In this document: positions 9,801 to 17,900 of the stretch, one piece after another | How the letters are laid out: the number at the start of each line of letters is the position of its first letter | Position numbering within the stretch: position 1 is the first letter of the stretch | NCBI RefSeq assembly: GCF_003797825.1 | Contig: NZ_RKME01000003.1 | Location: 186,001 to 250,000 of the forward strand | DNA from: Gordonia sp. OPL2 | Lineage (GTDB): Bacteria; Actinomycetota; Actinomycetes; Mycobacteriales; Mycobacteriaceae | Length of the DNA: 64,000 nucleotides | Direction: 5' to 3' | Position numbers and translations under genes: made by a program | Notes under the pieces: generated by a model | Databases searched by the model: none | The model's input: only the letters and a program-made list of their open reading frames with translations | Told to the model about the DNA's origin: nothing

Positions 9801-12800
9801 ACGGTTCGGTCGGGGTGGTCGGGCGCAGGTGTGCCGGCATGGTGTAACCGGTGACGGCGGCATGATCGGCGACGCTGTCCGGATCCCAGGCCACGGTCGT
9901 GGTCGAGGCACCGTCGGTGACCTCGGCGAGTCCGCCACCGGCGGCCACCGTCAGGATCTCGCGCATGGCCTGGGCGGCCTCGTCGATCCCGACGCGGGGG
10001 TTGCCGCCATCGAGCAGGGTGGCGTCCACGTGCAGCGGGATACGCACCGACGCACCGGAGATCGGTGAGATCAGATCGAAGCGGTCGTCGGATACGCGCT
10101 CCAGCACCGAACCGGTCGGCTCGTGCTCGGCACGGTTCGGGTCGACGAGTTCCCAGCGATCGCGATCACCGAGCAAAGCGATCGGATTGGGAACCATTCG
10201 GCCGACCCAGTCGACGTCGTCGGCTTCCAGGACGGCGACGATGGTGCCGTCACCGGCGACCAGACCGGCGCGCTTGCGGGTGTCGACGGCGACCGACTCG
10301 GTGCCGGCGCCCTCGAGATCACTGACGACGCGGGCCTCGAACCGGTCGAGCAGTTCACCGACCGGCTCGTCGACGCGGGTGATGCCCGCGACCGCGACCG
10401 GTCCGGGGATCACGCAGACGGCGTCGGCCGGGTACCGCGCATCGTGGGCCTGCCACAGCGAGTCGCTGCGCCACCAGCGCCGGACGTCCTTGTCGATGAT
10501 CGGCACGAAGTTGACCGGCTTGCCCGGCGTGCGGCAGAGCTCGAGGAAGAACGAGACGTCGGCGGGGTGCAGCACATCGGACTCGATCTCGGGGTAGACG
10601 CTGCCGAGGGCGTCGATCGCCGAGTGCGGATCATCGGTGCTTCCCAGCTCGCCGAACATCGTCGGGATGGGGCCGGAGTCGACCGGGCTCATCCGGGCCT
10701 CGGTGCGCTGCAGCATGTCGACGAAGCGCTGCTGCCAGGTGATGTCGGCCCACGGCAACTGATCCGACCGTCCGTCGCCCACGGCGAGCGTGGCATAGCG
10801 ATCGAGCCATGCGCGGTAGGTCATGGTCGCCACGTCGCCGAAGTACGGCTTCGCGGTGTCGGCCATGGCGGCGATGATCTCGTCGCGGCGCTCGGCGACC
10901 GCATCGCCGTCACCGGCGACCTCGTCGAGGATCCGGCCGCACCGCGACGCGGTGTTGTCGATCTCGTGGATGTCGGCACCGAGCTGGCTGCGCCCGGAGG
11001 CCATTCCGGCGGTGGCGTGTCCGGCACCGATCCAGTCGTCGCAGCCGACGGTGTCGACGAGCAGCTGTTTGACCTCGGGGGCGGTGGTCGCCTCCTTGGC
11101 CGCCATCGCGGCCGTGCCGACCAGGATGCCGTCGAGCGGCATCGACGGGTATCCGTATCCCGCCGACCATGCGCCCGTCAGGTACTCGCTGGCGCGCTCG
11201 GGGGTGCCGATGCCACCGCCGACGCAGATGACGACGTTATTGCGCGCACGCAACTCGCCGTATGTCGCGATCAGCAGGTCGTCGAGGTCCTCCCACGAGT
11301 GGTGGCCACCGGCGCGCCCACCCTCGATCTGCACGATGACGGGGTGATGCGGGACCTCCGCGGCGATCCGCACCACGGCGCGGATCTGCTCGACGGTACC
11401 CGGCTTGAAGGCGACGAAACGCAGTCCCGCCTCGACGAATTCATCGACCAGCGCCACCGCGTCCTCGAGCTCGGGGATACCGGCCGACACGACGACACCG
11501 TCGATCGGGGCGCCCTGAGCACGCGCCTTCTGTACGAGTCGCTTGCCGCCGAGCTGCAGCTTCCACAGGTACGGGTCGAGGAACAGTGCGTTGAACTGGG
11601 CCTGACGGCCGTCGTCGAGGAGATCGGTGAGCCTTTCGACATTGTCGGCGAAGATCTGTTCGGTGACCTGTCCGCCGCCGGCGAGTTCGGCCCAGTGACC
11701 GGCGTTGGCGGCCGCGGCGACGATGGCCGGGTCGACGGTGGTCGGGGTCATGCCTGCCAGCAGCATCGGTGAGCGGCCGGTCAGACGGGTGAAGGCGGTG
11801 TCGACGACGCGGCGGCCGTCTGGGAGTTCGACGAGTTGCGGCGCGAACTGCGTCCACGGGCGGGCGACCTCCGGGATACCGCCGGGGCTGAACAGGTTTC
11901 GCTGGCCGACGCGCAGGGCGGCGGACACCAGGCCGACGCCCTGACCACGGACGAGCGAGGAGGTCAGACGGGTGGCGAGATCGCCGGGACCGAAGTCCAG
12001 AATCCACCTGGCGCCCGAGTCGACCACCCCGTCGACGGTCGCCACCCAGTCGACGGTGTCGACCAGGATGGCGCGCGCGTGGGCGACCGCGGTGTCGCGG
12101 TCGATCGCGCACTCGTCGGCCCACTGCCCGACGAGCTCGACGGCCTCGGCCATGGCCGGGTGGTGGAACGCAACGCTCACGTTGAGGTGATCGAACTTGG
12201 GGGCGAACGGCGCCCCGCCGGTGAGCTTGCGCTTGCGATCGTCGGCCTCGGCATCGGCGATCCGCTCGCACAGTGCGGCGAAGGCGGCCAGATGGCGCGG
12301 CGCACCCGACAGCGCGACCGAGCGGCGTCCGTTGGTGATCGAGATGACCGGCGCGGTGGCCAGATCCGACGAGCTGAGTCCCTCGCGGTACTGGGCCAGG
12401 ATCTCGGCGATGCGCGCCGGGGTGGCTCCGCTGACGGCCAGCATGGGGGTGCCGTCACCCGTGGTGGAGAGTCCACGGCGACGCGCGACGACGGTGCCGG
12501 CGGCACCGATGAGATGCGCGATCGCCAGCAGCAGACCCTGACCGGACTCGGCGACGTGCCCCTCGGCGCCGATGGCATGGGTGGCGATCGATCCCTGCGA
12601 ATGACCGATGACCGCGGTCGGCGCGATCGTGGTGGTGTCGAGGCCCTGCTTCTTCAGCGCCTCGATGGCCGCGAGCTGGGTCAGCAACACACCCGGGCCG
12701 GACAGCGTGAAGTCGGCGAGCTCGGTGTCGCTGGGCACCGACTCCTCGGCGTCGAGCGCGCGCACCCAGGTCAGGGGGTGGAAGCCGTCCGCGACGGCGA

Positions 12801-13041
12801 TCGTGATGCGGTCGGCGACAGGATCGATGATCCGCTCGGCCGCCTCGACGATCTTGGCGATCCGGTGCTCGAGGTCGGCGTCGACGACCAGCTCGGCCAA
12901 CGTGGGCAGCCACGGTGATCCCTGACCGCCGAAGCTGATGGCATACGGCTCGCCGTCGGCGAGACGGTCGATCAGAGTGGTCGTGGGACGCTCCGCGCGA
13001 GCGGCGCCCTGTGCTCCTGAGCGGTGGTGGTCGACGGTCAC
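3802..13041 (-). CDS. fas: Type I fatty acid synthase (multidomain)
   Basis: De novo synthesis of acyl-CoA for membrane lipids and mycolic acid precursors. The 3079-residue protein follows mycobacterial FAS I order. Acetyltransferase has GHSQGS near residue 145, the flavin enoyl reductase GGRAGGHHSW near 577, the MaoC-type dehydratase NPIHTD near 1234, and malonyl/palmitoyl transferase GHSVGEYNA near 1435. After an Ala/Pro linker comes the carrier domain with phosphopantetheine Ser in DGVSSRRNQ near 1813, the ketoreductase VTGAGKGSIA near 2134, and the ketosynthase with Cys in AACATAAVS near 2724 and His in KHDTST and LTGHAKGG. Start is GTG at 13041, with AGAGGAG 5-6 nt before it. acpS follows immediately. 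Confidence 0.98.
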   Translation of the reverse strand: MTVDHHRSGAQGAARAERPTTTLIDRLADGEPYAISFGGQGSPWLPTLAELVVDADLEHRIAKIVEAAERIIDPVADRITIAVADGFHPLTWVRALDAEESVPSDTELADFTLSGPGVLLTQLAAIEALKKQGLDTTTIAPTAVIGHSQGSIATHAIGAEGHVAESGQGLLLAIAHLIGAAGTVVARRRGLSTTGDGTPMLAVSGATPARIAEILAQYREGLSSSDLATAPVISITNGRRSVALSGAPRHLAAFAALCERIADAEADDRKRKLTGGAPFAPKFDHLNVSVAFHHPAMAEAVELVGQWADECAIDRDTAVAHARAILVDTVDWVATVDGVVDSGARWILDFGPGDLATRLTSSLVRGQGVGLVSAALRVGQRNLFSPGGIPEVARPWTQFAPQLVELPDGRRVVDTAFTRLTGRSPMLLAGMTPTTVDPAIVAAAANAGHWAELAGGGQVTEQIFADNVERLTDLLDDGRQAQFNALFLDPYLWKLQLGGKRLVQKARAQGAPIDGVVVSAGIPELEDAVALVDEFVEAGLRFVAFKPGTVEQIRAVVRIAAEVPHHPVIVQIEGGRAGGHHSWEDLDDLLIATYGELRARNNVVICVGGGIGTPERASEYLTGAWSAGYGYPSMPLDGILVGTAAMAAKEATTAPEVKQLLVDTVGCDDWIGAGHATAGMASGRSQLGADIHEIDNTASRCGRILDEVAGDGDAVAERRDEIIAAMADTAKPYFGDVATMTYRAWLDRYATLAVGDGRSDQLPWADITWQQRFVDMLQRTEARMSPVDSGPIPTMFGELGSTDDPHSAIDALGSVYPEIESDVLHPADVSFFLELCRTPGKPVNFVPIIDKDVRRWWRSDSLWQAHDARYPADAVCVIPGPVAVAGITRVDEPVGELLDRFEARVVSDLEGAGTESVAVDTRKRAGLVAGDGTIVAVLEADDVDWVGRMVPNPIALLGDRDRWELVDPNRAEHEPTGSVLERVSDDRFDLISPISGASVRIPLHVDATLLDGGNPRVGIDEAAQAMREILTVAAGGGLAEVTDGASTTTVAWDPDSVADHAAVTGYTMPAHLRPTTPTEPFGFAVPDTLVGASWPSVFSVIGSARTDSGAPVVEGLLDLVHLDHAVELVGEIPSVATELTVTARTGTVHDTEVGRVVEVSIEVAGPDGVIATMQERFAIRGRLGAEQLSDPARAGGAATGEQSATRKLLRSATVTAPSRMNGFAAVSGDRNPIHTDTTAARLAGLGDPIVHGMWLSAAAQQVVTATDSKNPVPSARPLIGWTARYLGMVRTGDAVTIRVDRVGLDAGREVVEVSAKVGDDLVMSATGLLAAPRTVYAFPGQGIQSKGMGLDARSRSKAAREIWDRADKHTRAALGFSILAVVRDNPTTLVANGTTYNHPDGVLYLTQFTQVAMATLGVAQIAELKESGGFVDGAITCGHSVGEYNALAACAGVLPLEAVLEVVFQRGEAMHHLVPRDELGRSDYRMAAIRPSQFGLADGDVTEFVAEVGASVGEFLEVVNLNLLGSQYAIAGTVRGLEHLEDEIERRRTEFGGKRSFILVPGIDVPFHSTVLRAGVPEFRAKLGELLPEHIDPAILVGHYIPNLVPRLFTLERSFVEEIAALVPSDPLNEVLADWDSWEANPSGLVRVVLIELLAWQFASPVRWIETQELLFAGPERDGLGVQRFVEIGLKGAPTLAGLASNTLKLDDYASATTEVANVERDSDLILAKDSGPEPEDEADDTPAPAAETADSAAAPAPAAPAAAPAPAPAAGGPRPDDIAFGPSDAVKSVIALWTKMRTDQIGSADTIEALCDGVSSRRNQLLLDIGGELGLGAIDGAAEADMNALSSTVETLARGYRPLGPVLTDAVGDQVRKVLGPVGKRQSYIGDRVSNVWQLGPGWGLHATVAVALGTREGASVRGEDLGNLLDGPLANADALDALIDRAVTAVGSARGISVAKPAAEGGGGATVDAAALGEFTEQITGRSGALASAAYTVLEKLGLADVADTAEVVEDPNAVIAERVSAELGSDWARTVAPAFDAAKIVLVDDRWATSREDLVRIWLTDEHDLDGDFERVVARFDGAGHTVAQHATWWQGKALAAGNSVHARVFAGIAHAAEQPGVGQWSDEIAVVTGAGKGSIASGVIAGLLAGGATVIATTSRLDSAKLAFYKKLYRENARFDAALWVAPANMASYTDVDDLVEWIGAEQTENLGGTTSVIKPAMKPTLLFPFAAPRVAGDLTDAGGRAELEMKVLLWSVERMIAGLGELHADHDIAARVHVVLPGSPNRGMFGGDGAYGESKASLDALVTRWAAEDSWNQKTTIAHALIGWVRGTGLMGHNDGMVDAVEAAGVRTWSTEEMAANLLGLCTPDHRAHARSQAIVADFTGGLDPSIDLKALAGAAADTASSDAEDSEEAAPTVAALPAPARAATGMTPQWPSIDARPEDLVVIVGAGELGPYGSSRTRLEMEVHEKLSAAGVVELAWNTGLIHWDTAPKPGWYDTESGDPVPESEIAERYHDEVVSRCGIRRYADEGAMVDNTSPLLTSVFLDEDLTFTVSSEAEARAFASANPEKTRVAENAETGDWQVTRLAGTEIRVPRQFSLSRTVGGQIPTGFDPTRWGVTPDMAESIDRVALWNLVATVDAFLSSGFTPSELMRWVHPGLVANTQGTGMGGMTSMRELYINTLLGESKANDILQEALPNIVAAHVVQSYVGSYGAMIHPVAACATAAVSVEEGVDKIRLGKALFAVAGGFDDLGIEGIVGFGDMSATAESAKMSARGIDERRFSRANDRRRGGFVESAGGGTILLARGDVAAQMGLPVLGVVAWAQSFGDGVHTSIPAPGLGALGAARGNDASPLALSLSALGVSADDVAVISKHDTSTRANDPNESELHERIASAIGRGDGAPLFVVSQKSLTGHAKGGAAAFQLIGLCQLLRDGVIPPNRSLDCVDEQMRDYPHLVWPRETLDLGERFPLKAGMLTSLGFGHVSGLIAVVHPEAFVATLDAEQAPEYRRMSAERSRKGNHRLLEAMCGVEPAYQRPPNRRFDAAVDEHDAEAELLLDPSVRLAEAGNYGRSGGSE

Positions 13042-13557
13042 GGGTTCTCCTCTGGTCTCGACACGGCGGGAGGGGCTCGTCGTGTCGCGGGTCGTGGGGG
13101 CTGGCGTCGTGGTGCGGGCAGCAGGCACGCCACACACTTGAGCGATGTCGGTCGTCGGGTGGTTGCGGTCCCAGTGCGGCGCTCTCTGGCACACTGTTTG
13201 AACACGCCTGCCGCACAAGGGTTTCGGCGGCTCGCGAGACTCGGCCGTGAGTCATCGTCGGCGTGAACGTGACACCATGATGGCACATGAAAATGAGGCT
13301 TTCCTCATGTTCCGTTGTGACTAGTCGGTATACCCGTGGGTAACCCCGCGAGTAACACAGGTGTTCACCGAACGCCCTGCCCGACTGCTCGTCATACCCC
13401 CAGTTGACGGGCGGTGCCCGAGCGCTCGATCGGGGTCCCGAGCAGGTGTTTTCGACCGTTATGCAATCGTTATGTGACATGGTGCACTCCTGGTGAGGCG
13501 GTCGTGGCGCACCACCGCGTGACGTCGGACGACCCGCGAAAAGTAAGGTGGGGCGGC
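13042..13557 (-). promoter_or_regulatory. fas/HIT divergent intergenic region with an inverted repeat
   Basis: A 516-nt non-coding stretch between the fas start and the divergent HIT gene. It must hold the fas promoter on the minus strand. A TATACC box is visible on the minus strand at 13327-13332, and just downstream of it lies an inverted repeat ATGAGG-CTTT-CCTCAT at 13293-13308, where a repressor could sit over or after the start site. FasR, a TetR protein, is known to control fas in mycobacteria, but I cannot match its site from memory. The other side has two CGTTATG direct repeats near 13460-13480 ahead of the HIT gene. No further gene is seen here. Confidence 0.45.
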
Positions 13558-14073
13558 ATGACATCGTGCGTGTTCTGCGACATCGTCGAGGGGATCGCGC
13601 CGTCGCGGACCATCTACCGCGACGACGACGTGATCGGCTTCCTGGACATCCGCCCGGTCACCCGCGGGCACACCCTGCTCGTCCCGCGTCGACACTCATC
13701 CGGTCTCGCCGATCTGCCGCCCCATCTCGGCGCCGGCCTGATGGCGGCCGGCCAGCGCATCGCGGCCGCGATGAAGTCGGGCGCCATCGCCGCCGACGGC
13801 GTGAACCTCGTGATCAACGACGGCAGAGCCGCGTTTCAGACCGTGTTCCACACGCACCTTCACGTGGTGCCACGACATGACGGAGACAAACTCAGCTTCG
13901 CGAAAGGCCTGGTCGTCCGGCGCGATCCCGACCCCGACGAGACGGCGCAGATCCTGCGTGCCGCGCTCGCGGAGCCACCCCGGCCCGGCGAGGGTCCGGC
14001 GGGCGATCACACAGCCGACGATCAAGCGGCCGACGACCGATCGGCGGGCGACCGATCGGCGGGCGACCGGTGA
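13558..14073 (+). CDS. HIT-family nucleotide hydrolase/transferase
   Basis: A 171-residue histidine-triad protein of the Hint branch. FCDIVEG is near residue 6 and the triad HTHLHVVPRH near residue 100. Such enzymes cleave phosphoramidates and AMP-linked nucleotides in the cytoplasm; the substrate here is unknown. The ATG at 13558 has AAGGTGGGG just upstream. The last 30 residues are a low-complexity acidic tail of ADD/SAGDR repeats, with a 15-nt unit repeated exactly at the DNA level. It overlaps cobB by 4 nt (GTGA), so the two are translationally coupled. Confidence 0.88.
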   Translation: MTSCVFCDIVEGIAPSRTIYRDDDVIGFLDIRPVTRGHTLLVPRRHSSGLADLPPHLGAGLMAAGQRIAAAMKSGAIAADGVNLVINDGRAAFQTVFHTHLHVVPRHDGDKLSFAKGLVVRRDPDPDETAQILRAALAEPPRPGEGPAGDHTADDQAADDRSAGDRSAGDR

Positions 14074-14864
14074 CCGCTCGGGACGAGACGGAGATCCCGG
14101 ATCACGTCGACCTGCCCGCAGCGGCGGTCGAGCTGGTCCGGGAAGCCGAATGGATCACCGTGTTCACCGGGGCCGGGATGTCGGCGGAGAGCGGGATCGC
14201 CACGTTCCGGGACGCCGAGACCGGGCTCTGGGAACGATTCGACCCCGCTCGACTCGCGACCCCCGAGGCATGGCGCGAGGACCCCGATCTGGTCTGGGCC
14301 TGGTATCAGTGGCGGGCCCGGCTGGTGCGCGAGGCCCGGCCGAATCCAGGTCATCGTGCGGTCGCCGACCTCGGGCGCGACCGGACAGTCATGGTCGTCA
14401 CCCAGAATGTCGACGATCTCCACGAGCGCGCCGGCAGTGACGTGATCAGCCACCTGCACGGGAGTCTCTTCGCGCCCCGCTGCAGCAATTGCGGGCGGCC
14501 GTATCACGGAACCGATGCCGAACCCGAGCGTGCGGTGCACCAGGTCCGGGTGGAACCGCCGTCGTGCCCGGTCTGTCTGTCCGCGGTACGGCCCGGGGTG
14601 GTGTGGTTCGGCGAACACCTGCCGCAGGACGCGATGTCGCGCGCGGACAATGCTTTTCGCGCCTGCGATGTGGTGATCGTGGTGGGGACCAGTGGCGTGG
14701 TGCACCCGGCGGCGGCGTTGCCCGAGCGCGCCCGCGCTGCAGGCATCCCCGTCATCGAGGTGAATCCGGAGCCATCCGCACTCACGCCGGTGGCGACGCA
14801 CTCCGTGCGTACCACCGCCGCGGTCGGCCTTCCCGCGCTTCTCGACGCGGTCGAGTCCGGCTAG
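14070..14864 (+). CDS. cobB: NAD-dependent protein deacylase, CobB-type sirtuin
   Basis: Removes acyl groups from lysines using NAD+. The 264-residue product has GAGMSAESGIATFR near residue 34, TQNVD near 111, the catalytic His in HLHGS, and a Zn ribbon of two CxxC pairs (CSNC and CPVC). The motif WYQWRAR near residue 76 gives the Tyr and Arg (YxxR) of class III sirtuins, which predicts removal of succinyl or malonyl as well as acetyl groups. It starts at GTG 14070, overlapping the HIT stop. Its length and residues are those of housekeeping CobB, not of SIR2-domain antiphage proteins. Confidence 0.92.
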   Translation: MTARDETEIPDHVDLPAAAVELVREAEWITVFTGAGMSAESGIATFRDAETGLWERFDPARLATPEAWREDPDLVWAWYQWRARLVREARPNPGHRAVADLGRDRTVMVVTQNVDDLHERAGSDVISHLHGSLFAPRCSNCGRPYHGTDAEPERAVHQVRVEPPSCPVCLSAVRPGVVWFGEHLPQDAMSRADNAFRACDVVIVVGTSGVVHPAAALPERARAAGIPVIEVNPEPSALTPVATHSVRTTAAVGLPALLDAVESG

Positions 14865-14877
14865 GCACCAGCGCGAC

Positions 14878-14931
14878 ACCCGGGCATCGACCTCCCCGCG
14901 CTCTACCCGGGCCCCGACCTCCCCGCGCCGC
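14878..14931. repeat. Two tandem 27-nt copies between cobB and the helicase gene
   Basis: Two adjacent copies of a C-rich 27-nt unit (14878-14904 and 14905-14931) sharing ACCCGGG and CGACCTCCCCGCG. They fill the gap between two convergent genes. No hairpin with a T run is present, so this is probably a simple local duplication. Confidence 0.5.
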
Positions 14932-14942
14932 GGTTGATGCGT

Positions 14943-17900
14943 CTACTCCCCCGCGGTCAGATCGATCGGTTCCCATCCGGACCCGGCTTCGCCCGTGGAC
15001 GGGGCCTGCGTCACCGAGCCGGGTTTGACGCCCCGCCGGTCGAGTGCCTCCCACAGGCCGTCGAGCGCCCGCTCGGGATCGAGTTCGAACTCCGATTCCC
15101 GGACGCGCCAGAACTCCCAGCCGCACCGCCGCAACTCACGCTCGCGTTCCATGTCGGAGCGTGCCTGCTCCCCCGTCGTCCGGAACGAGTCACCGTCGCA
15201 CTCGACGGCCATCCGGGCGTCCGAACCGGTCACGACCAGGTCGATGACCCTGTTGTTGACGGTCACCGACGGCACGACGTGATATCCGCGCTGCGCCAGT
15301 CGGTTGAACACGCGCTGTTCGAACAGGCTCGAGAACGGCTGTCGGCGTTGATGATCGGAGACATCGGCCGGCATCGGCGCAATCGTCGGTCCCTGATTCG
15401 ACTCGACGTAGCCGACCAGTGAGTACCGCAGGTCGTTCGGCTTGAGCCGGTCGAGGTCGATCGAGTGGAACAGCCACAGTTGATCCATGGCCCGCGACGC
15501 CGCCACGTTCATCCGGCGCTGGGACTCCGCCCGCGTGAGCGGGGCGATCGCGGACGGATCCGAGACCACCATTGACAGCAGGATCACGCGGCGTTCGTCG
15601 CCCTGGAAATCCGGGGGCGTCCCCACGCGGATACGACGCGCCCGCCATTCGTCGTCATCGATCACCGCCCGCAACCGACGGGTGATCTCGTCGACCTGCC
15701 GGGTCCCCTGCAGCGCGATGATGCCGAAATCCAGTCCGTCGTACGCCGGATCACGCAGACAGGCGGTCACCGCCTCGACGATCCGGGCCGCCTCGTTCTC
15801 GTTGACCACCGCGGCACCCTGCCCACTCGCGACGCCGTCGTCGACCGACGTCGAACGCAGCGGTGGCAACCGGTCGGCACCGAACTGCCGTACCGGGATC
15901 AGCGGCGCGCCCGAATAGAACTGGCGCGAGGAGAACTCGATGATCTCGGGCATCGACCGGAAGTGCTCACGCAGACGGATCAGATGCCCGAACCGGCTGC
16001 GCAACAACGAGAACAGGCTCGATCGAGGAGTCAGCCCGTCGCGCAGGTAATTCGGCAGATCCGGCAGGTGGGAGTCGAGTTTGGCGAAGGCGTCGTCGAG
16101 TGTGGTGCCCGACAGCCCGCTCGGAGCGCACTGCCGGTCGTCGCCGACGACGATCACCCGCGGAGCCAGCCAGAGCAGGAACGAACTGGTGATGTCGGCT
16201 TGGCTGGCCTCGTCGACGATCACCACGTCGAACGCGTCCCGCTGCGGGTCGACGGTCTCGGCGACCTGACTGATCGACATGATCCAGGCCGGGACCGCAC
16301 TCTGCGCCTGTTCCATCGCGTCGCGCGCCGCAGCGCGGAACCGGTGGGCGTGCTTGCCCGATCCCTTGCCGAGGTTGATCATGTGGTCGCGATAGGACTG
16401 CAGCGCCTGTACCTGCGCGACACTCATCCGATCCAGGCACGCCCGCCACGCACGTGCCGCGGTCAGCCGGGCCGTGAACTGCGCGATGTCCGCCTCGTAC
16501 TCGTCGAGTTCGGCCTGCAGGCGCGTCTCCAGCGTGGGATCGCTGCGGTCCTCCGCCCAGGTCTGGGCCCGACGCCATGCCCATGCGGCGGCGACGTCAC
16601 GCAGCCGCACATCCCACGCCGGATCGTCGGCCGTCTCCGTGAGCAGCGCGTAGAACTCCGGCGCCTTGCCCCGAAGACGCAGCGACAGCAGATCCAGGGC
16701 GGTCTGTGACTGCAACTCCTCGCGCGCGGTGTTCCAGCGGCGCCGGGCGGACGCGATCGCCGTCGCATCCGCATTCGCCAGGGCGGCCACGAGGGCATCA
16801 CCTTCCGGCGAAGGCCCCTGCTCGACCTCGGCGGACAGACGGTAGGAACACGCGGCGAGCTCGTGCTCGGCGATCACCGCATCGTTGGTCGACGCGATCT
16901 CCCCCGCCTGGAATGCCACCGCCGACACCTCGGCCACGCTGCGGGGGCGCGGTCCGCCGGGGCTGATGGCCTCGAGTTCGCGGACCAACTGATCACGTCC
17001 GGACAGGAGCTCGGAGATCCATGCCAGCTGGTTGTCCAGCCGGACGAGCGTGTTCAACTGGGTCGACCGAGACCCCGAGTTGTCCACCGGGACATGCAGA
17101 TCGGCAAGGACGCGCTGCACCTGACCGACTGCCTCGATGACCGCGAGGTGGTCGGCCACCAGACGCAGCGATCGCTCGTCGGCGGGGACCCGCCCATCGA
17201 CGGTGGCCGCGACGACGGAGTCCTCGACCGCGCGCTGCTCGGGTGAACGCAGGAGTCGTCCCCGCCATCGTCCGCCGGACGCGAGATGATCGGCCGCCGC
17301 GGTGAACACCTCGCTGTCCCCCGGCCCGGCTCCGTCTGCGGTGACGACGTGAGCACCGATCGTCCGATCCCGCTCGGCCGCCTCGGCGATGATCGGCGAC
17401 AGCCCGATCACCCGCGACCACAGATGCTGGGCCTGGCCGTCCAGGAGTCGGTCGGCCATGTCGACCACGGTCGCCGGGAATCCCGCGACCTCCGCCGACG
17501 CCACGGCCAGACGTTCACACACCTCCTTGATGCGCACGAGACGCGCACTGTCGACGCCCGCCAGGATCGACAGCAACGATCCGCTGCCGACCATGGGCTC
17601 GGTGGGACGCTGCGCGATTCGTTCGCAGATGCTCTCGAGCGCGGCGGTGTCGGGGAGGTGATCGGCGAGATCAGGGAGACGTTGGCCCAGACGCGAGCGG
17701 GGATGGTCGGTGGTTCGGAGCAGATCGAGGAGCCGGACGAACTCGTCGGCGTCCAGCGGCGGCGCCACCCCGTCGAGTGGTCCGGGCAGCCAGTCGTGCT
17801 CGGGCGCGTCCGCTGCGCACTGGCGGACCACGTCGGCGGCCGTCCCGCGGTAGTCCCCGGCCACCCACTCGTGGACCTCGGTCTCCGACTCCCGTGCGCT

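Noticed and set aside
4057..11772. Very long open frames on the plus strand opposite fas (4057-6567, 6700-10068, 10123-11772)
   Set aside because: They mirror the third-codon GC bias of fas, encode Arg/Gly/Asp-rich low-complexity products without motifs, and have no ribosome sites.
13041..13218. An earlier fas start at 13218 adding 59 residues
   Set aside because: The extra residues are Thr/Pro/Arg-rich and unlike FAS I; GTG 13041 has a clear ribosome site and gives the expected N-terminus.
14070..14864. SIR2-type antiphage NADase
   Set aside because: The length, Zn-binding CxxC pairs and YxxR motif are those of CobB deacylases, and no partner defence gene adjoins it.
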